Notes under the pieces: generated by a model
Told to the model about the DNA's origin: nothing
The model's input: the letters and a program-made list of their open reading frames with translations, nothing else
Database searches by the model: none
NCBI GenBank assembly: GCA_019802505.1
Contig: JAFMOC010000097.1
Span: forward strand, 192,001-256,000
Direction of reading: 5' to 3'
Source of the DNA: Corydoras sp. C115
Lineage: Eukaryota > Chordata > Actinopteri > Siluriformes > Callichthyidae
DNA length: 64,000 nucleotides
Part shown: positions 21,601 to 32,685 of the stretch, one piece after another
Numbering within the stretch: the first letter of the stretch is position 1
Layout: each line of letters starts with the position of its first letter
Made by a program: the position numbers and the translations under genes

Positions 21601-23222
21601 CCAAAATAGTCTGTGTTTTAACCTTCACTCTCACCATTACATTTCGTTGATTCTGACTGCAGCCTTGAACAGCTGTATTCCCGCTGTAGAACCAGGAGTT
21701 CTCAAGGATTGTGTCTGGTATGAAGTGAACAGTAATGCTGTTGACAGATGCTGTCTTAACTTTTATACTGGTAACTTTAGCTGAAAACAAATAATGCTCT
21801 TCAAGCATCTTAAACTCTGATTGTTGGGGCTTTAGGCAAAAAACGATTCATTCTATTTAATCTTTCAGGAGAACTAATATCAGTCAGGTTTAACCGGATT
21901 CGAATGCTGGGCTCTTATGTTTAAGTGTAGTGCTTAGTTATCAAAGACAGGTAGTTACAGCTGGTTTTACTGTGCATTAAAGACATTTTGCACACCCTTG
22001 TCCTTTGTAAAGAGAGCATCATTATTGTGATAATTAATATCTGGGAATTATCAGGTTTAAACATTCAAGAAGTAACCATACAATATTCTTTACAAAATTA
22101 ATGATCAGGTCTAAACCTGACTATTTGCTGTTTAATTTAATTTCTTTAAAAGCTAATTTGCCAAAAATGCACTTATTTTCTACCCCATAAAATATTTTAT
22201 ACTATGAGGATCCGACACATCATAATATTGTCCAGGGAACTGGGTCCACTCCTGTGCACCATTTTATAATAATAAGAATAAGTGAGTAATACGGCCGTCA
22301 GTTTTTTTTAAATTTTTATTAAATTTAAAAAAATGTTTTTTTGGAGAATGCAGAGAGAATTTGATTTAAAATGGTAGGTTTTATGAATATCATAGCATCA
22401 TGGCCTAACAGGTTCTTCTAGAAATTTCTAGAGGTTCCAATAATTGCTCTACAAAGTAATAATAAAATATTTATTAGTTTTCCTCCAATAAGATATACAT
22501 TAATTTAGAATTATATAGAATTTTTACTCATGTTAAAATAATTTACCATTAACATACTATATATATATATATCTCATACATGGTGTAGTTTTCTTTTTTT
22601 GAAACATTTATGTTCTAATGATAAGTTTTTATTTAAACTTAAATAAATAGAAGTGGGCACGGTGGCTTAGTGGTTTAGCACGTTCGCCTCTCAGCACTCA
22701 GGGATTCCCGGTTCGAATCCCCATCTGGTTGGAGTTTCCATGTTCTCCCCGTGTCTGCGTAGGTTTCCTCCGGGTTCTCCGGTTTCCTCCCACAGTCCAA
22801 AAACATGGATCAAGTCAATTGAATTCTTAAAAAATTGTCCCATATATAGTGTGTCTGTGTGAGTGAGTGTGTGCCCAGCGATGGATTGGCGTCCTGTCCT
22901 GGGTGTATCTGCCCAGCGCCCGAGACGTTCTCCCCTGGATGGGAATGGGGAACCCCACCGCGACCCTAATAGAGGATAAAGCGGGAGATAATGAATAAAT
23001 GAATAAATAGAAGTGACCTTGTGTTCACACTTGTTCGTGTCCGTATTTTAAAAAGCTGTATAAAACTTATAGATGTTAATGTATAATAATTAAAATCAAT
23101 TTCAATTCAACTCAAGGAAATGATTTAAAAAACGCGATTATTGAAAGTATTATTTCAGATAAACAGTAAACGGTGTTTTCTCAGAATTGTGCAGACTGTA
23201 TTTTTTTATTTGTAAAATTCAG

Positions 23223-23262
<40 letters not shown>

Positions 23263-23283
23263 TATACATACACACATATACAT

Positions 23284-23375
<92 letters not shown>

Positions 23376-23599
23376 ATCTTTAAAAGGTGATTTTTTCTGC
23401 TTTTTGCACACCTGTCCAGAAGCTCACAGTCCAGCGCGGCGCGTAGCACCCAGCCGATGAGCGGAACCCCCGCTAGAACCTTGATGTTCTTCAGCGGGAT
23501 GCCTTTGCTTCCTCCTCTCGCCAGGATGAGCGCGGCTTTGTGCGCTTTGCGCCCCGCGGCTTTGCGCTGACGCGCTTCTGCGTTCTCTCCGTTCTCCAT
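17927..23599 (-). CDS. cmas: CMP-N-acylneuraminate cytidylyltransferase (CMP-sialic acid synthetase), 8 coding exons, apparent frameshift in exon 4
   Basis: Transfers CMP from CTP to free sialic acid (Neu5Ac, Kdn); in vertebrates the enzyme is often nuclear. Exons in transcript order are 23599-23412, 20739-20597, 20259-20104, 20023-19891, 19792-19698, 18924-18753, 18424-18259 and 18141-17927. Every junction phase agrees except that exon 4 is one nucleotide short. With one base restored the product is 422 residues (human 434). The N-terminal catalytic domain has LILARGGSKGIPLKN (CTP binding), VSTDHDEI, QATSPCLHP and [10 protein letters not shown] (metal ligands). AKRPRRQDW at 175-183 matches the known nuclear-localisation and active-site segment. 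The C-terminal HAD-like half starts near 245 and has SGCLTDG where human has DGCLTNG. It could be a slightly broken gene or an intact gene with a sequence error. Confidence 0.93.
18259..18424 (-). CDS. cmas: cmas coding exon 7
   Basis: 166 nt from TCTTAG acceptor to GTGAGA donor. It starts VILMSSSQDPVPKLLAEKLA and ends WADLAYF plus one base. It aligns with human VRLISERACSKQTL to CWKEVAYLG but is clearly divergent, as is usual for the C-terminal half. Confidence 0.92.
18648..18685. repeat. (CA)n microsatellite in cmas intron 6
   Basis: Reads (TG)n in the cmas transcript, about 67 nt after the exon 6 donor. Confidence 0.95.
18753..18924 (-). CDS. cmas: cmas coding exon 6 (start of HAD-like domain)
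   Basis: 172 nt. It completes Arg239 and encodes FGYFGRSTPAEFKLMLCSLS, GCLTDG, then a domain colinear with human CMAS. The HAD motif-I aspartate is Ser here. If the exon 4 deletion is real, the shifted frame meets a TGA in this exon near 18855. Confidence 0.92.
19364..19680 (+). mobile_element. DANA-like SINE in cmas intron 5
   Basis: Plus copy (antisense to cmas) with several short internal deletions. It ends 17 nt before exon 5, next to the exon 5 donor. No clean target duplication seen. Confidence 0.88.
19698..19792 (-). CDS. cmas: cmas coding exon 5 (metal-binding DVDID motif)
   Basis: 95 nt from TTCAAG acceptor to GTAAAC donor, encoding [20 protein letters not shown] then IDWPVAEERVL. 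The paired aspartates are the conserved metal ligands of the synthetase domain. The human equivalent is [20 protein letters not shown]. Confidence 0.93.
19891..20023 (-). CDS. cmas: cmas coding exon 4, with 1-nt deletion relative to the family
   Basis: 133 nt between a CGTAG acceptor and a GTACAG donor; 134 nt would be needed to keep frame. Reading is normal through AKRPRRQDWPGELCENGSFY (to residue 194). The family then continues Phe-X-X-Arg, but here the frame slips: the genomic TTCTATTCAGC has one T fewer than the TTCTATTTCAGC needed. Downstream bases read in the shifted frame (REILEDGFQN) restore the family pattern up to the donor. Confidence 0.85.
20104..20259 (-). CDS. cmas: cmas coding exon 3 (residues 111-162)
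   Basis: 156 nt. It contains VDIVCHIQATSPCLHP, the substrate-binding strand, and VFAVVRRHQFRWTEIRKG, both highly conserved in animal CMAS. The donor is GTGCGG. Confidence 0.93.
20597..20739 (-). CDS. cmas: cmas coding exon 2 (residues 63-110)
   Basis: 143 nt. The acceptor CTCCAG completes Ser63, then VWVSTDHDEIERTAKLWGAQ. It ends EFIRLRP plus one base at a GTAAAC donor. The sequence is colinear with human CMAS from SVWVSTDHDE onward. Confidence 0.93.
20929..21462. mobile_element. LTR-like block in cmas intron 1
   Basis: 534 bp of GC-richer sequence with TGTGTTCG...CGTGACA ends. In minus orientation it starts TGTCACGATTC, like the element at 52552-52892 (TGTCACGAGCAC), and has a CTATAAAA motif. 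A G-run of about 18 sits at 21091-21108. No matching target duplication was found, so the boundaries are uncertain. Confidence 0.4.
22656..23001 (+). mobile_element. DANA-like SINE in cmas intron 1
   Basis: Full-length plus copy. Target duplication AATAAATAGAAGTG at 22642-22655 and 23002-23015. Confidence 0.92.
23223..23372. repeat. compound (CA)n-(TA)n microsatellite in cmas intron 1
   Basis: CA with TACA interruptions (23223-23297), then about 75 bp of TA. It ends about 40 nt from the cmas exon 1 donor. Confidence 0.95.
23412..23599 (-). CDS. cmas: cmas coding exon 1 (residues 1-62)
   Basis: Start MENGENAEARQRKAAGRK. An in-frame TGA lies 10 codons upstream, so this is the first usable ATG. 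A short basic N-terminal leader precedes ALILARGGSKGIPLKNIK, the nucleotide-binding loop. The donor is a weak GTGTGC at 23411, and a 150-bp CA/TA microsatellite begins only about 40 nt into the intron. Confidence 0.93.
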
Positions 23600-24316
23600 T
23601 TGTTTTCGCAGTAAAGCTAACGCGTTTCAGCAGAGTCTCCTGTCCTGATTCACTCACAGTTCTGAGGTTCTCTCCTCACGCAGGGCGGCGTCTCTCATAC
23701 ACACCCGAGAAGTTCCCGAACCATGACCAGTCTGATTAATAAAGTTAAAAATCCCACAGCAGGAAGGTCTCCCACTGCTGAACAGAAAAAAAAGATCTGT
23801 AAATACACAGGATATTAATAACAGCTTATGAACAACTCTAATTCTTAATAAAAGGCAAATGCGTACATTTATTATGAACTGATTAATTAGAATATTAAAA
23901 GGTTTCTGAAGTATTGAATTCGTTTTTGCAATTACTCGAAATAGAAACAGTTAAAAAAAAAAAAAACTTTTAAATGAATTACAAATTCATTTCAAATTAA
24001 TTTCAAAACACCGTAATTGAATAACAATGATTAATTGTAACTATTGAAATATTATCAGGGGTTTTATTACATAATAATACTAATGAATTATATAATTTAT
24101 TTATAATTTCAACTTATTAAAAAGGTTATCCCCACCTTTCACCACCACTACAATATTTATTTTAGTTTATTTAATTCACTTCTGTTTACAGACCAGTTAG
24201 TTACCAGTAAAGACCAGGCTTTTCTTTTTTATATTTTTAAGTGGAGGAGTGCAATTTTCACATTTATGCAAATAAATACACAAAAACCTTTAGAATGTTT
24301 CAGTGCTAATAGTGCA

Positions 24317-24459
<143 letters not shown>

Positions 24460-24544
24460 CATTGTAATAGCAGTATACATCATTAGGTCGGTTGTAGCTT
24501 TATGTCTGTTGTTTGTTGGTTGCACTCAGTAAGGAGTGTCACCA

Positions 24545-24640
24545 GAATTAATGATGCCAAATGTAAAGTACACTGCGCATTGGGGCATAGCCAGGCTGGA
24601 ACAGAAAAGGGTCTTTCCCGAAATGTACACCAGGGGGGGC
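24545..24640 (-). pseudogene. Tc1-like relic fragment
   Basis: Contains GCGCATTGGGGCATAGCCAG then GCTGGAACAGAAAAGGG, a minus-strand transposase fragment. Confidence 0.5.
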
Positions 24641-24780
24641 TAAATAACAAAAAGTCATAATAAACCAAGACCCCTTTTGACGTTCACGCATAACGGTAAT
24701 AATTCTTCATTCATATTTTTAAGCGGCAAATAGTGGTTAGAGTCGTGTGTGTGTGTGTGTGTGTGTGTGTTATGAAGCCT

Positions 24781-24950
24781 GTGTCAGACTTTATTGGCCG
24801 ACACAAAGACAAACACATTCACACCCCTTTTCACACACCTTGGGCAATTTAAATTTCACTTTTAAGCATGTTTTTCGGAAGGAAACCCACACAGACACAG
24901 GGAGAACATGCAAATTCCACACAGAGAGGACCTTGTGCACCAAAACAGAG
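24781..24950 (-). mobile_element. degenerate SINE relic
   Basis: Old minus copy recognised by GGGCAATTT, GGAAACCCACACAGACACAG and GGGAGAACATGCAAATTCCAC. The head is lost. The flanking (GT)n lies at 24745-24770. Confidence 0.6.
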
Positions 24951-24974
24951 AACTGAACTAAGAATTCATCAAGC

Positions 24975-25035
<61 letters not shown>
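24975..25035. repeat. (TAA)n microsatellite
   Basis: About 20 uninterrupted units, adjoining a degenerate SINE relic. Confidence 0.95.
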
Positions 25036-25037
<2 letters not shown>

Positions 25038-25921
25038 CATGATATACTTAAATAAAATAAGGAGGGAAAAGCATTAACACTAATTATAACTGAGCAGATT
25101 AACAGATGAGACTGTTGTCAGTAGAGTGCAGTTCATTTTGCTCATATATGAAAAAAAAGTATGTTAATTAGATGTAAATTATTCAGAAATTAGTCTGATT
25201 AATAGAGTATTTAAGCCATGATAGGAAAAAACAATGACATTTAGTTAACAGCTATTAAGACGACCATTATTAAAAAGTCAGTTGTTAAATATGGAACTAG
25301 TTCCAAAGAAAAAAACCTACACTGAAGCATATAGCTGCAAAAGTGCTACACTAAGCATTTCTAAAGCAGATCCTCAAATCCACATGTCGCCTCCAACTAG
25401 AGGAGTGACAGTCCTGTAAATGGTTAGTAATATAGGCCATTTGTTCACATTTATTTCAGATGGAATTGGATTTTCGAAAGAAATAAATACTTTAATAAAA
25501 CTGAAATGGAGTCTGGATATAAAATAATCTGTTTACGGTGAACAGATAGTCAGTACCTATATTGTGTGGTTTCATGACTCACCATGATGTATGATTCTAC
25601 CCTGTTATAAGAATTCATTTGGAGGTTGTGAGGCAGTTCAAAGGGGGTGAGGGGGTATGAAAGATTTATCCAAAATCATATTGTTCATCTCTTTTGGTAT
25701 ATACTGTGGATTGCAGTGATGGTGATGCAACAACATACAAATGTGCTTAAGATTACTGTATGCATATAAACATGTGCGAATAGTTTATGAAAGGCCTGTT
25801 TACTGCCCAATGTGCTCAACAAATGGTCTGTAAAGACATGGTAAATGGATTTTTCTATAGAGGAAACCAAAGTTCTTGTCCACCTCATATAACAAATAAT
25901 ACAAAAAAAGAAAAAAAAAAA

Positions 25922-26270
25922 ATTCATTCATTCATTATCTCCCACTTTATCATCTATTAGGGTCGCGGTGGGGTTCCCCATGCCCATCCAGGGGAGAACG
26001 TCTCAGGCGCTGGGCAGACACACCCAGGACAGGGCGCCAATCCATCGCTGGGCACACACTCACTCACACAGACACACTCTATATGGTGCAATTTTGAGAA
26101 TTCAATTGACTTGATCCATGTTTTTGGACCGTGGGAGGAAACCGGAGAACCCGGAGGAAACCCACGCAGACACGGGGAGAACATGGAAACTCCACCCAGA
26201 TGGGGATTCGAACCGGGAATCCCTAGCGCTGAGAGGCGAACGTGCTAAACCACTAAGCCACCGTGCCGCC
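25922..26270 (-). mobile_element. DANA-like SINE
   Basis: Full-length minus copy with A-rich flanks on both sides, so the target duplication cannot be delimited. Confidence 0.92.
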
Positions 26271-27040
26271 AAAACAAAAAAACAATAAAATAAAATTAAG
26301 CAAAATGAGCCATGATGTAATTATTTTCCAATTAATTTTCTTAAATTTATTAAATTAAGTATAAAACACTGGATTTTTAACTAGTGTTTTTAAATATCTT
26401 TGCTCAAATCTGTATAAAAACGCTTTCAGTAGATATTTGTTGGAGAGTATTAAACAGGTGCCACCTGCATCTACACAACTATTGCTGTGATGTGAGTCCT
26501 CACAATTCCGATGCTGATCATAGTGTTTGGATGAAGAGTGGGCGATGGATGGTGTGAAATCCGTATTATGAGGCAGTAGTTGCTAAGGCACCCAGAGGAG
26601 CCGCCAATGTCCATCTGTGTGGATAAATAATTGTACCAGACTGACAAATTCCACAACTTGCCGAAAAAGACATGGGGAAAAACGGGGGCGCACGTTGGAG
26701 CAGTGCTTCGGACTTTTTTGCAGGCATATGTGTGTTATGAAACAAATAAATACTATTCCACTCTGCCAAAGTTTGGGAGTAAGCAGGAAGATCTGCAATC
26801 GCGTTACATTTCCAGAAGGATGTGGACGCCAAACATCGAAACCTATTTCAAAACCGAGGGCTTCCCCTGCACCAAAAAAGATTTTGGAGTAGCTCATGGG
26901 CCTTCCAGTTCCAGTTTATCTCTGAGGAAATATTCTAGGGTGGCACAGTGTTACGTCCACCTCACAGCAAGGAGTTAATGAGTTCAATCACTGTGTGATC
27001 TTAACTGCTGTGCCACCATTACAAATGATCAAATGAAAAC

Positions 27041-27240
27041 CTGGGTTTCCTCCGGGTTCTCCGGTTTCCTCCCACAGTCCAAAAAACATGGATCAAAATC
27101 AATTGAATTCTCCAAATTGCCCCATATAGAGTGTGTCTGTGTGATGTAGTGTGTGCCCAGCAATAGATTGGCGCATGGGGAACCCTCCCGTGACCCTAGT
27201 AGAGGATAAAGCGGAAGATAATGGATGGAGGGATGATGGA
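27041..27240 (+). mobile_element. 5'-truncated DANA-like SINE
   Basis: Begins in the core (GGGTTTCCTCCGGGTTCTCC) and ends in a (GGAT)n tail. An older SINE-head-like piece (TGGCACAGTG, 26938-27010) lies just upstream. Confidence 0.8.
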
Positions 27241-28224
27241 TGGATGGATGGGGTTGGATCAATCATGATTTTGGATTGTGTAGCCATTAGTGACATTGAC
27301 AATATTACATAGTTGGAAAAAGGAAAATCTAAATGGCGGCTGAATGAGGAGACGGTGACCCTCCTGTTTCCTTTTTTCAATACAGTTATGATAAAGTGAG
27401 ATGATAAAGACTCGACACGTCCATGAGACAGCAGCTCTGAGGATGCTGGTCACAAACTGCATGAACAGAAAACTTTACTCTCTGGACTGAGCTGCCTTAT
27501 TATAACATGTCTGTCTTTTGATTTCTGTTTTGGTTTGTTTCTAGCAGAGCCCTAATAAGTGTCCCGTGATGTTTCAGTGAAAGAAGCTCTTTTAATTTCT
27601 AAAGTTTTTTCTTGCTTCTTTGTTTGAGCCATGCTTTCAAGACTGAATTAATCAAACTGCTTAGAAGATAGTCTTATAAACAACTGAATATTAAATTAAT
27701 CGGATCAGTCAATAAAAAAGGTTTTGATTAAAAATAAATAGAATTGGGATTTGGTGACTCTCCGGCACATAGAGGTCCCAGCTGATGCTTTTAAAGCTTG
27801 GCCACAATCGGTAACATTCTGATTGTCCTCTTTTTTTGTGGAAACTGAGAAAAAACTAATTTTCTGCATTCTGTGCTCTTCAGATGCCATCATTCATATT
27901 TTATAAATAATAAACGTCTGTGGGAAAGGCTTCTTATAATAATGCATTTATGTGTGGAAGGTTAAAAAAAATGAGGAAATGAAATATTCAAAAACTTTGT
28001 TTTATTCATGTTTTATTCATTGATTCTTATATCTTTTAACTGCTTATCTAATTCAAGTTCAGGGATGGACCTATCCCAGAAACACACGCAAACACAAACT
28101 CACACACACAGGCATACCAAGTATTTTTCAGAGTCTGTCTACAAAACAATTTACGGTCATTGTGTTTGGAAAAGGAAGGACTGTCTCATTGGGTGTTTAA
28201 ATTCCTCCTAAGTGAGGAAGTCCA

Positions 28225-28335
28225 CAGTGAGGTTGTGGTCAGAGTTCTGGGCAGGTCATTGAAGTTTTATCAAAACAAACTGGTCGAACCATGTCTTTAA
28301 ATCTCCTCGCCAAAGGACTTTACAGGCTCTCTCCT
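28225..28335 (-). pseudogene. Tc1-like relic fragment
   Basis: Minus-strand remnant with GAGGTTGTGGTCAGAGTTCT, GGCAGGTCATTGAAG and CCATGTCTTTAAA. Confidence 0.5.
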
Positions 28336-29879
28336 AAGACTGAGTAATGGTTTAAATGTTGTTAAAAGCCATTTCCTAGTAGAAGGGATATTTCCTCATA
28401 TGTACATATGCTCATTAGCCGAAAATTCAGTTTAATACATAAAATGCCACAAAATCCAAAAACATCGCACTCCAACAGGAAATGTGTGAATCATGGTTCT
28501 AATAAAACAATATTCTACGGGGTCCCAAGTCTGTGGTTGCAGTGCTAAAGTGGATTGATTTCTTTTGACAGCTGAGCAACGAGACATGATCATAAATGAT
28601 GGTTTGTTAGGCTTCAAACATCCACAGGCACATTGGTCTGAACCATGAACACCAACAATGCCACTCATACTGACTGTTGGTATTCAGGCTTATCCACTGC
28701 TTCATCAACAGCCTGCTGATTAGAAGCTACCTTAATATTACAATATAAAAGTTTATCAACATTAACATTTGGATTTCATCAATTGCATCACTGATTAATT
28801 TAGTATGGTGTAATATTAATGATTAATCATAACTGGTTTCCAGCAGGTAGCATGAAAATCATTGATGTAATATTTGATCTGAATTTGATGAAATTCCTGT
28901 GATGCAGTCCTCAGATTGGGTTTAGTAACTTATTTTGTAAGACCAAAATCCTGTAATTTACTGTTGACTCCAAAGTGCAACTTTGTGCCAATACTGAGGT
29001 TTGTGTGTACCTATTTAGTTCTGTCTGAATCTTGGATATCCTTCCCTGTAATTTTAAAAGATTGGTCACAAAGTCTTTCCACAACCATAGTTTACAAATT
29101 AGAGAGGCAATTAGGATCTCCAACATACCCATCCGCATCTCTTCTAAAACGTTGATTTAAACTAGAGTACCTAAAGAAAACTCTCTTACCCAGGTACCGA
29201 GAGGACATTCAGACTCCACACTGTTGCTCGGTTATTAAACATGGGACAGACTTGCTGTGAGCTAACATCTTCAATATTCAGCGATTTGTATTTTCCAGGA
29301 TCTTTTTAACACATTCTCAAAACTGTATAAAAAAATGCCATTTTTGTGTTGCTGCCATTTGCCAGATGAGATAACAGGCTCTTGCTGTTTGACGGTAACT
29401 AATGGATCCACTGGGACTGCTGTGGCCGTCCTGCCACATTGGATGACCTTCCCGTCCTCTATGTAATAATTCTTTTATTATTAGCTGGAAGGCTGGGACT
29501 GTGTGATTTGTTATTTATTTTGACTGTCATTGTTTATGGGTTAATTGTTAATATAGGTGTATTTCACCCCTGAAGACTCTGAAGTCTAAACGAGCTGCTT
29601 TTAATGCTTCTATATGACAATCGAATTGTGAGATCCATCTTGCACACACACGCATTGCATTTTAATAAAAAAAGTACTGTATGGTTCTCCTTCCACATCT
29701 TATTTCTTTACTGTATTTATAATTATTGGTGCTGTATTATTACTTATATATACACATTTATACACAGTAGTTCCATTTACATTAGCATACAGATACCCAT
29801 GACTGAGAGACATGTAGCTGGTAGTACATTTGTGGTTACAACATTTTGGGGAAGCCCTATTTTGTTTAGTGCTGCAGTG

Positions 29880-29924
29880 CGCAAAGTCCACAAAATCCAT
29901 AAAAGTCCACAAAATCCATAAAAG
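29880..29924. repeat. 21-bp tandem duplication
   Basis: AAAGTCCACAAAATCCATAA occurs twice back to back. Confidence 0.85.
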
Positions 29925-29969
29925 ACAATTGGGTGAGATTGTTGTGTAAAAATCCACTCACAAAGAGCC

Positions 29970-30080
29970 TTGACCTCAAACCCGTCAATCACCTTTAAGA
30001 TGAACAAGAATAGAGATTGCAAGCCAGAATCTCTCACCAACTAGGAGTGTCTGACCTCACAGATGCTCTTTTAGATTATG
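29970..30080 (+). pseudogene. Tc1-like transposase relic
   Basis: Reads LDLKPVNHL, a stop, then RLQARISHQLGVSDLTDALL, matching the end of Tc1 transposase (DLNPIEHL to VSDLTNALL). Contains in-frame stops. Confidence 0.7.
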
Positions 30081-32345
30081 TTTTGGCTGCAAAGAAAGAG
30101 CCAACCTAAAAAGCTCCTGTAGGTGTCCTTGGTGGTTGGGGACCAAGGTCAGAGTAAGGGATGCTATAGCACATCCACAATAGGGCCAAGGGCCTTCCTT
30201 AAGGATGCACATTGGCAATAGCCCAGCATCCTAACCAATGAACGTTGATGTAAAATATTTATTAATACATTTTTAACACAGATGTTTAAGAACTTTCCCA
30301 GAGACAGTCATGGCTGAGAGGCCAAGCTACTGAATCCAGTGCTAATGGAACAAATAGCATTTTCATTTAGATAAATGTTCTATTTGTCTTAATGAAAAAT
30401 ATTTCATATTATGGCGGTTTTGAAATCAGTGAACCAACATCCCGTCTCAGCTAATCATCACTGGGGGTCATGTTCACGGCATTTTCCCGCAGACATCAGT
30501 CAGAGTTTAATTAATCTTAACTCCTCAATATGCTTCCCTCAGGTTTCCTAATGAAACCCAATGAAACCGAGGTAATCATCTGATGCGGCTCCTGGAAACC
30601 CGTTTCAGAGAATGAATAGCCTTTTACTTCATCTGGCTGTGATTTCAACAGGAAATCCTCCTGTGGCAAGAGACGCTCTTTATATTCACCTTACTATTTT
30701 ACCTTAAAGTGTAAAAAATAATTTTTAATGAACTCTAAAACATGCTTCAGTCCTGTAGAATTTAGAAAAAAACATATGCAAAATGTTTCCAAAGTAAATT
30801 GACATTTTATAAGCAATGCCTTCATCATATTAGTGCCCTTTGGAGCCTCCTAAGTGTATATCACATCCCAAACTTCCACTTTTTGGTTCTGGGGGCATAT
30901 TTTTATAAAACTTTGACGTGAGTCCTTCAGGATATTTGTTTTTGATGAAGAGCATTTTTGATATCAGACACTACAGTTTTGATCTAATAATTTAAAAGTA
31001 CGTACCAAAACTTTTGTCCAAATATTATATGTGTGTAACCTTCAGAATATACTAGTGACCTGTTATGTCAGTGGAGTGGAAGTTAAGAGACCAACTTTGA
31101 CAGCAAGGCTCAGGAGATGTTGCACAAATGCACATGCTCCTCCTGTAGGAAAGCCTGACATTGCTGCAGCACTAACCTAAAATGACACAGTATTTTGTCA
31201 GGGGAGTCCTGTCACGATGTGCTGCATGCTGCACTCACTTTGCCCGTTTTCTGCTTTATGTACCATGTACAACCCTGTAGACATTGAGAGATTGGTACCT
31301 CACAGGGCACATGGGTTACATTGGCGTTCTAATAAAAACTAATAGTTAAATAATATGACTTTTTGTCATTCATTATCAGAGTAGTATTGCAAATAAAGTG
31401 ACGGTTTGTGTGAATTCTACACAATTCCAATGAGAGCTGGCATGGACTTCAGAATCATGACTACAGGTCAGTGACCTCTCACTTATTTTTTTATCCTCGT
31501 CTCCCTGCTGCGTTGCTTTTTTAACTGCTTAGCAGCTTTTGATCCAAACTTTGCTGACAAAAGCTTCAGATAGCGTCCGACTACAAAGTCTTAATGGAAG
31601 CTGCTCTGCCACCCATAGGTTCATCTAAAGTGCTCTGTGAGATATGTGAACGTTGGTTGACTACAATTTCACATTATCTCTCCAGAACAAAAGAGCCGTG
31701 TCTGAGCTTATTGAGCGTCAAAAGAGGACGTACACAGGTTTGGTTTTGCTTATGATTGTCTTATACGCTCTAACACCAAGAAAACCTGTTCAACCAGCTT
31801 GTCATAGAATTCCAAAGACTTGCATGAACAAAACTTTCAATACCTGCATTCAGAAAATTATAGTAGTGCATCACACACACAGCTTCAGAAGTGGAAGCTC
31901 CAAGGCATTGTGCCGAAGTTTTAATACTGGTTACTTTTTCTTGAGGGGTTGCCCCCTGGCCGTCTCACTCCGGGAGAAATATATCCCACTTCTAATTCGT
32001 AGGCATCATGCCAAATACCCAGACCGCAAGAATTGGTCCAGTTAGTAGCTCTGCATTTCTGCCGTCTTGCTCGGTCTTTTTGTTTTCAAATTAAGTTTAA
32101 CGTAACTAAATAGCAAATGTAAGAACGCTTGGCCTCCCTCTGTTCTCAACTTTTATTTAGACGTTTTTTTGGGTTCATTTCTTTGTCGTGTTTCTTATTG
32201 TGTTAATGTAATGTAAAGAGGTGACAGGGTGGCATTCTCTGAGATCCAAAAGTATGGATTCAAGGTGAATTGGCTGCTCTAAATTGCCCCTACTCAGTTA
32301 CCCCTCTCCCTCGACTCTATTACAAGATTATAGAACAATATTATA

Positions 32346-32685
32346 GGCTTAGTGGTTAGCATGTTCGCCTCTCAGCGCTAGGGATTCCCGGTTCGAATCC
32401 CCATCTGGGTGGAGTTTCCATGTTCTCCCCGTGTCTGCGTGGGTTTTCTCCGGGTTCTCCGGTTTCCTCCCACAGTCCAAAAACATGGATCAAGTCAATT
32501 GAATTCTCAAAATTGCCCCATATAGAGTGTGTTTGTGTGAGTGAGTGTGTGCCCAGCGATGGATTGGCGCCCTGTCCTGGATTGTATCTGCTCAGCGCCC
32601 AAAACTTTCTCCCCTGGATGGGCATTGGGAACCCCACCGCGACCCTAATTGAGGATAAAGCGGGAGATAATGAATGAATGAAAGA
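32346..32685 (+). mobile_element. DANA-like SINE, slightly 5'-trimmed
   Basis: Starts at GGCTTAGTGGTTAGC, lacking the first ten or so bases, and runs to a (GAAT)n tail. An older relic of the same family lies immediately upstream (32221-32300). Confidence 0.9.

Noticed and set aside
23173..23411. Open frames of alternating Tyr-Ile or Thr-His/Cys-Val repeats (also at 12764-13083, 24229-24532, 46228-46587)
   Set aside because: They are translations of (TA)n and (CA)n tracts, not genes.
31653..32045. 130-codon plus ORF
   Set aside because: No recognised domain, no strong start context, no splice partners; it lies in a gene-poor AT-rich region. Probably chance.
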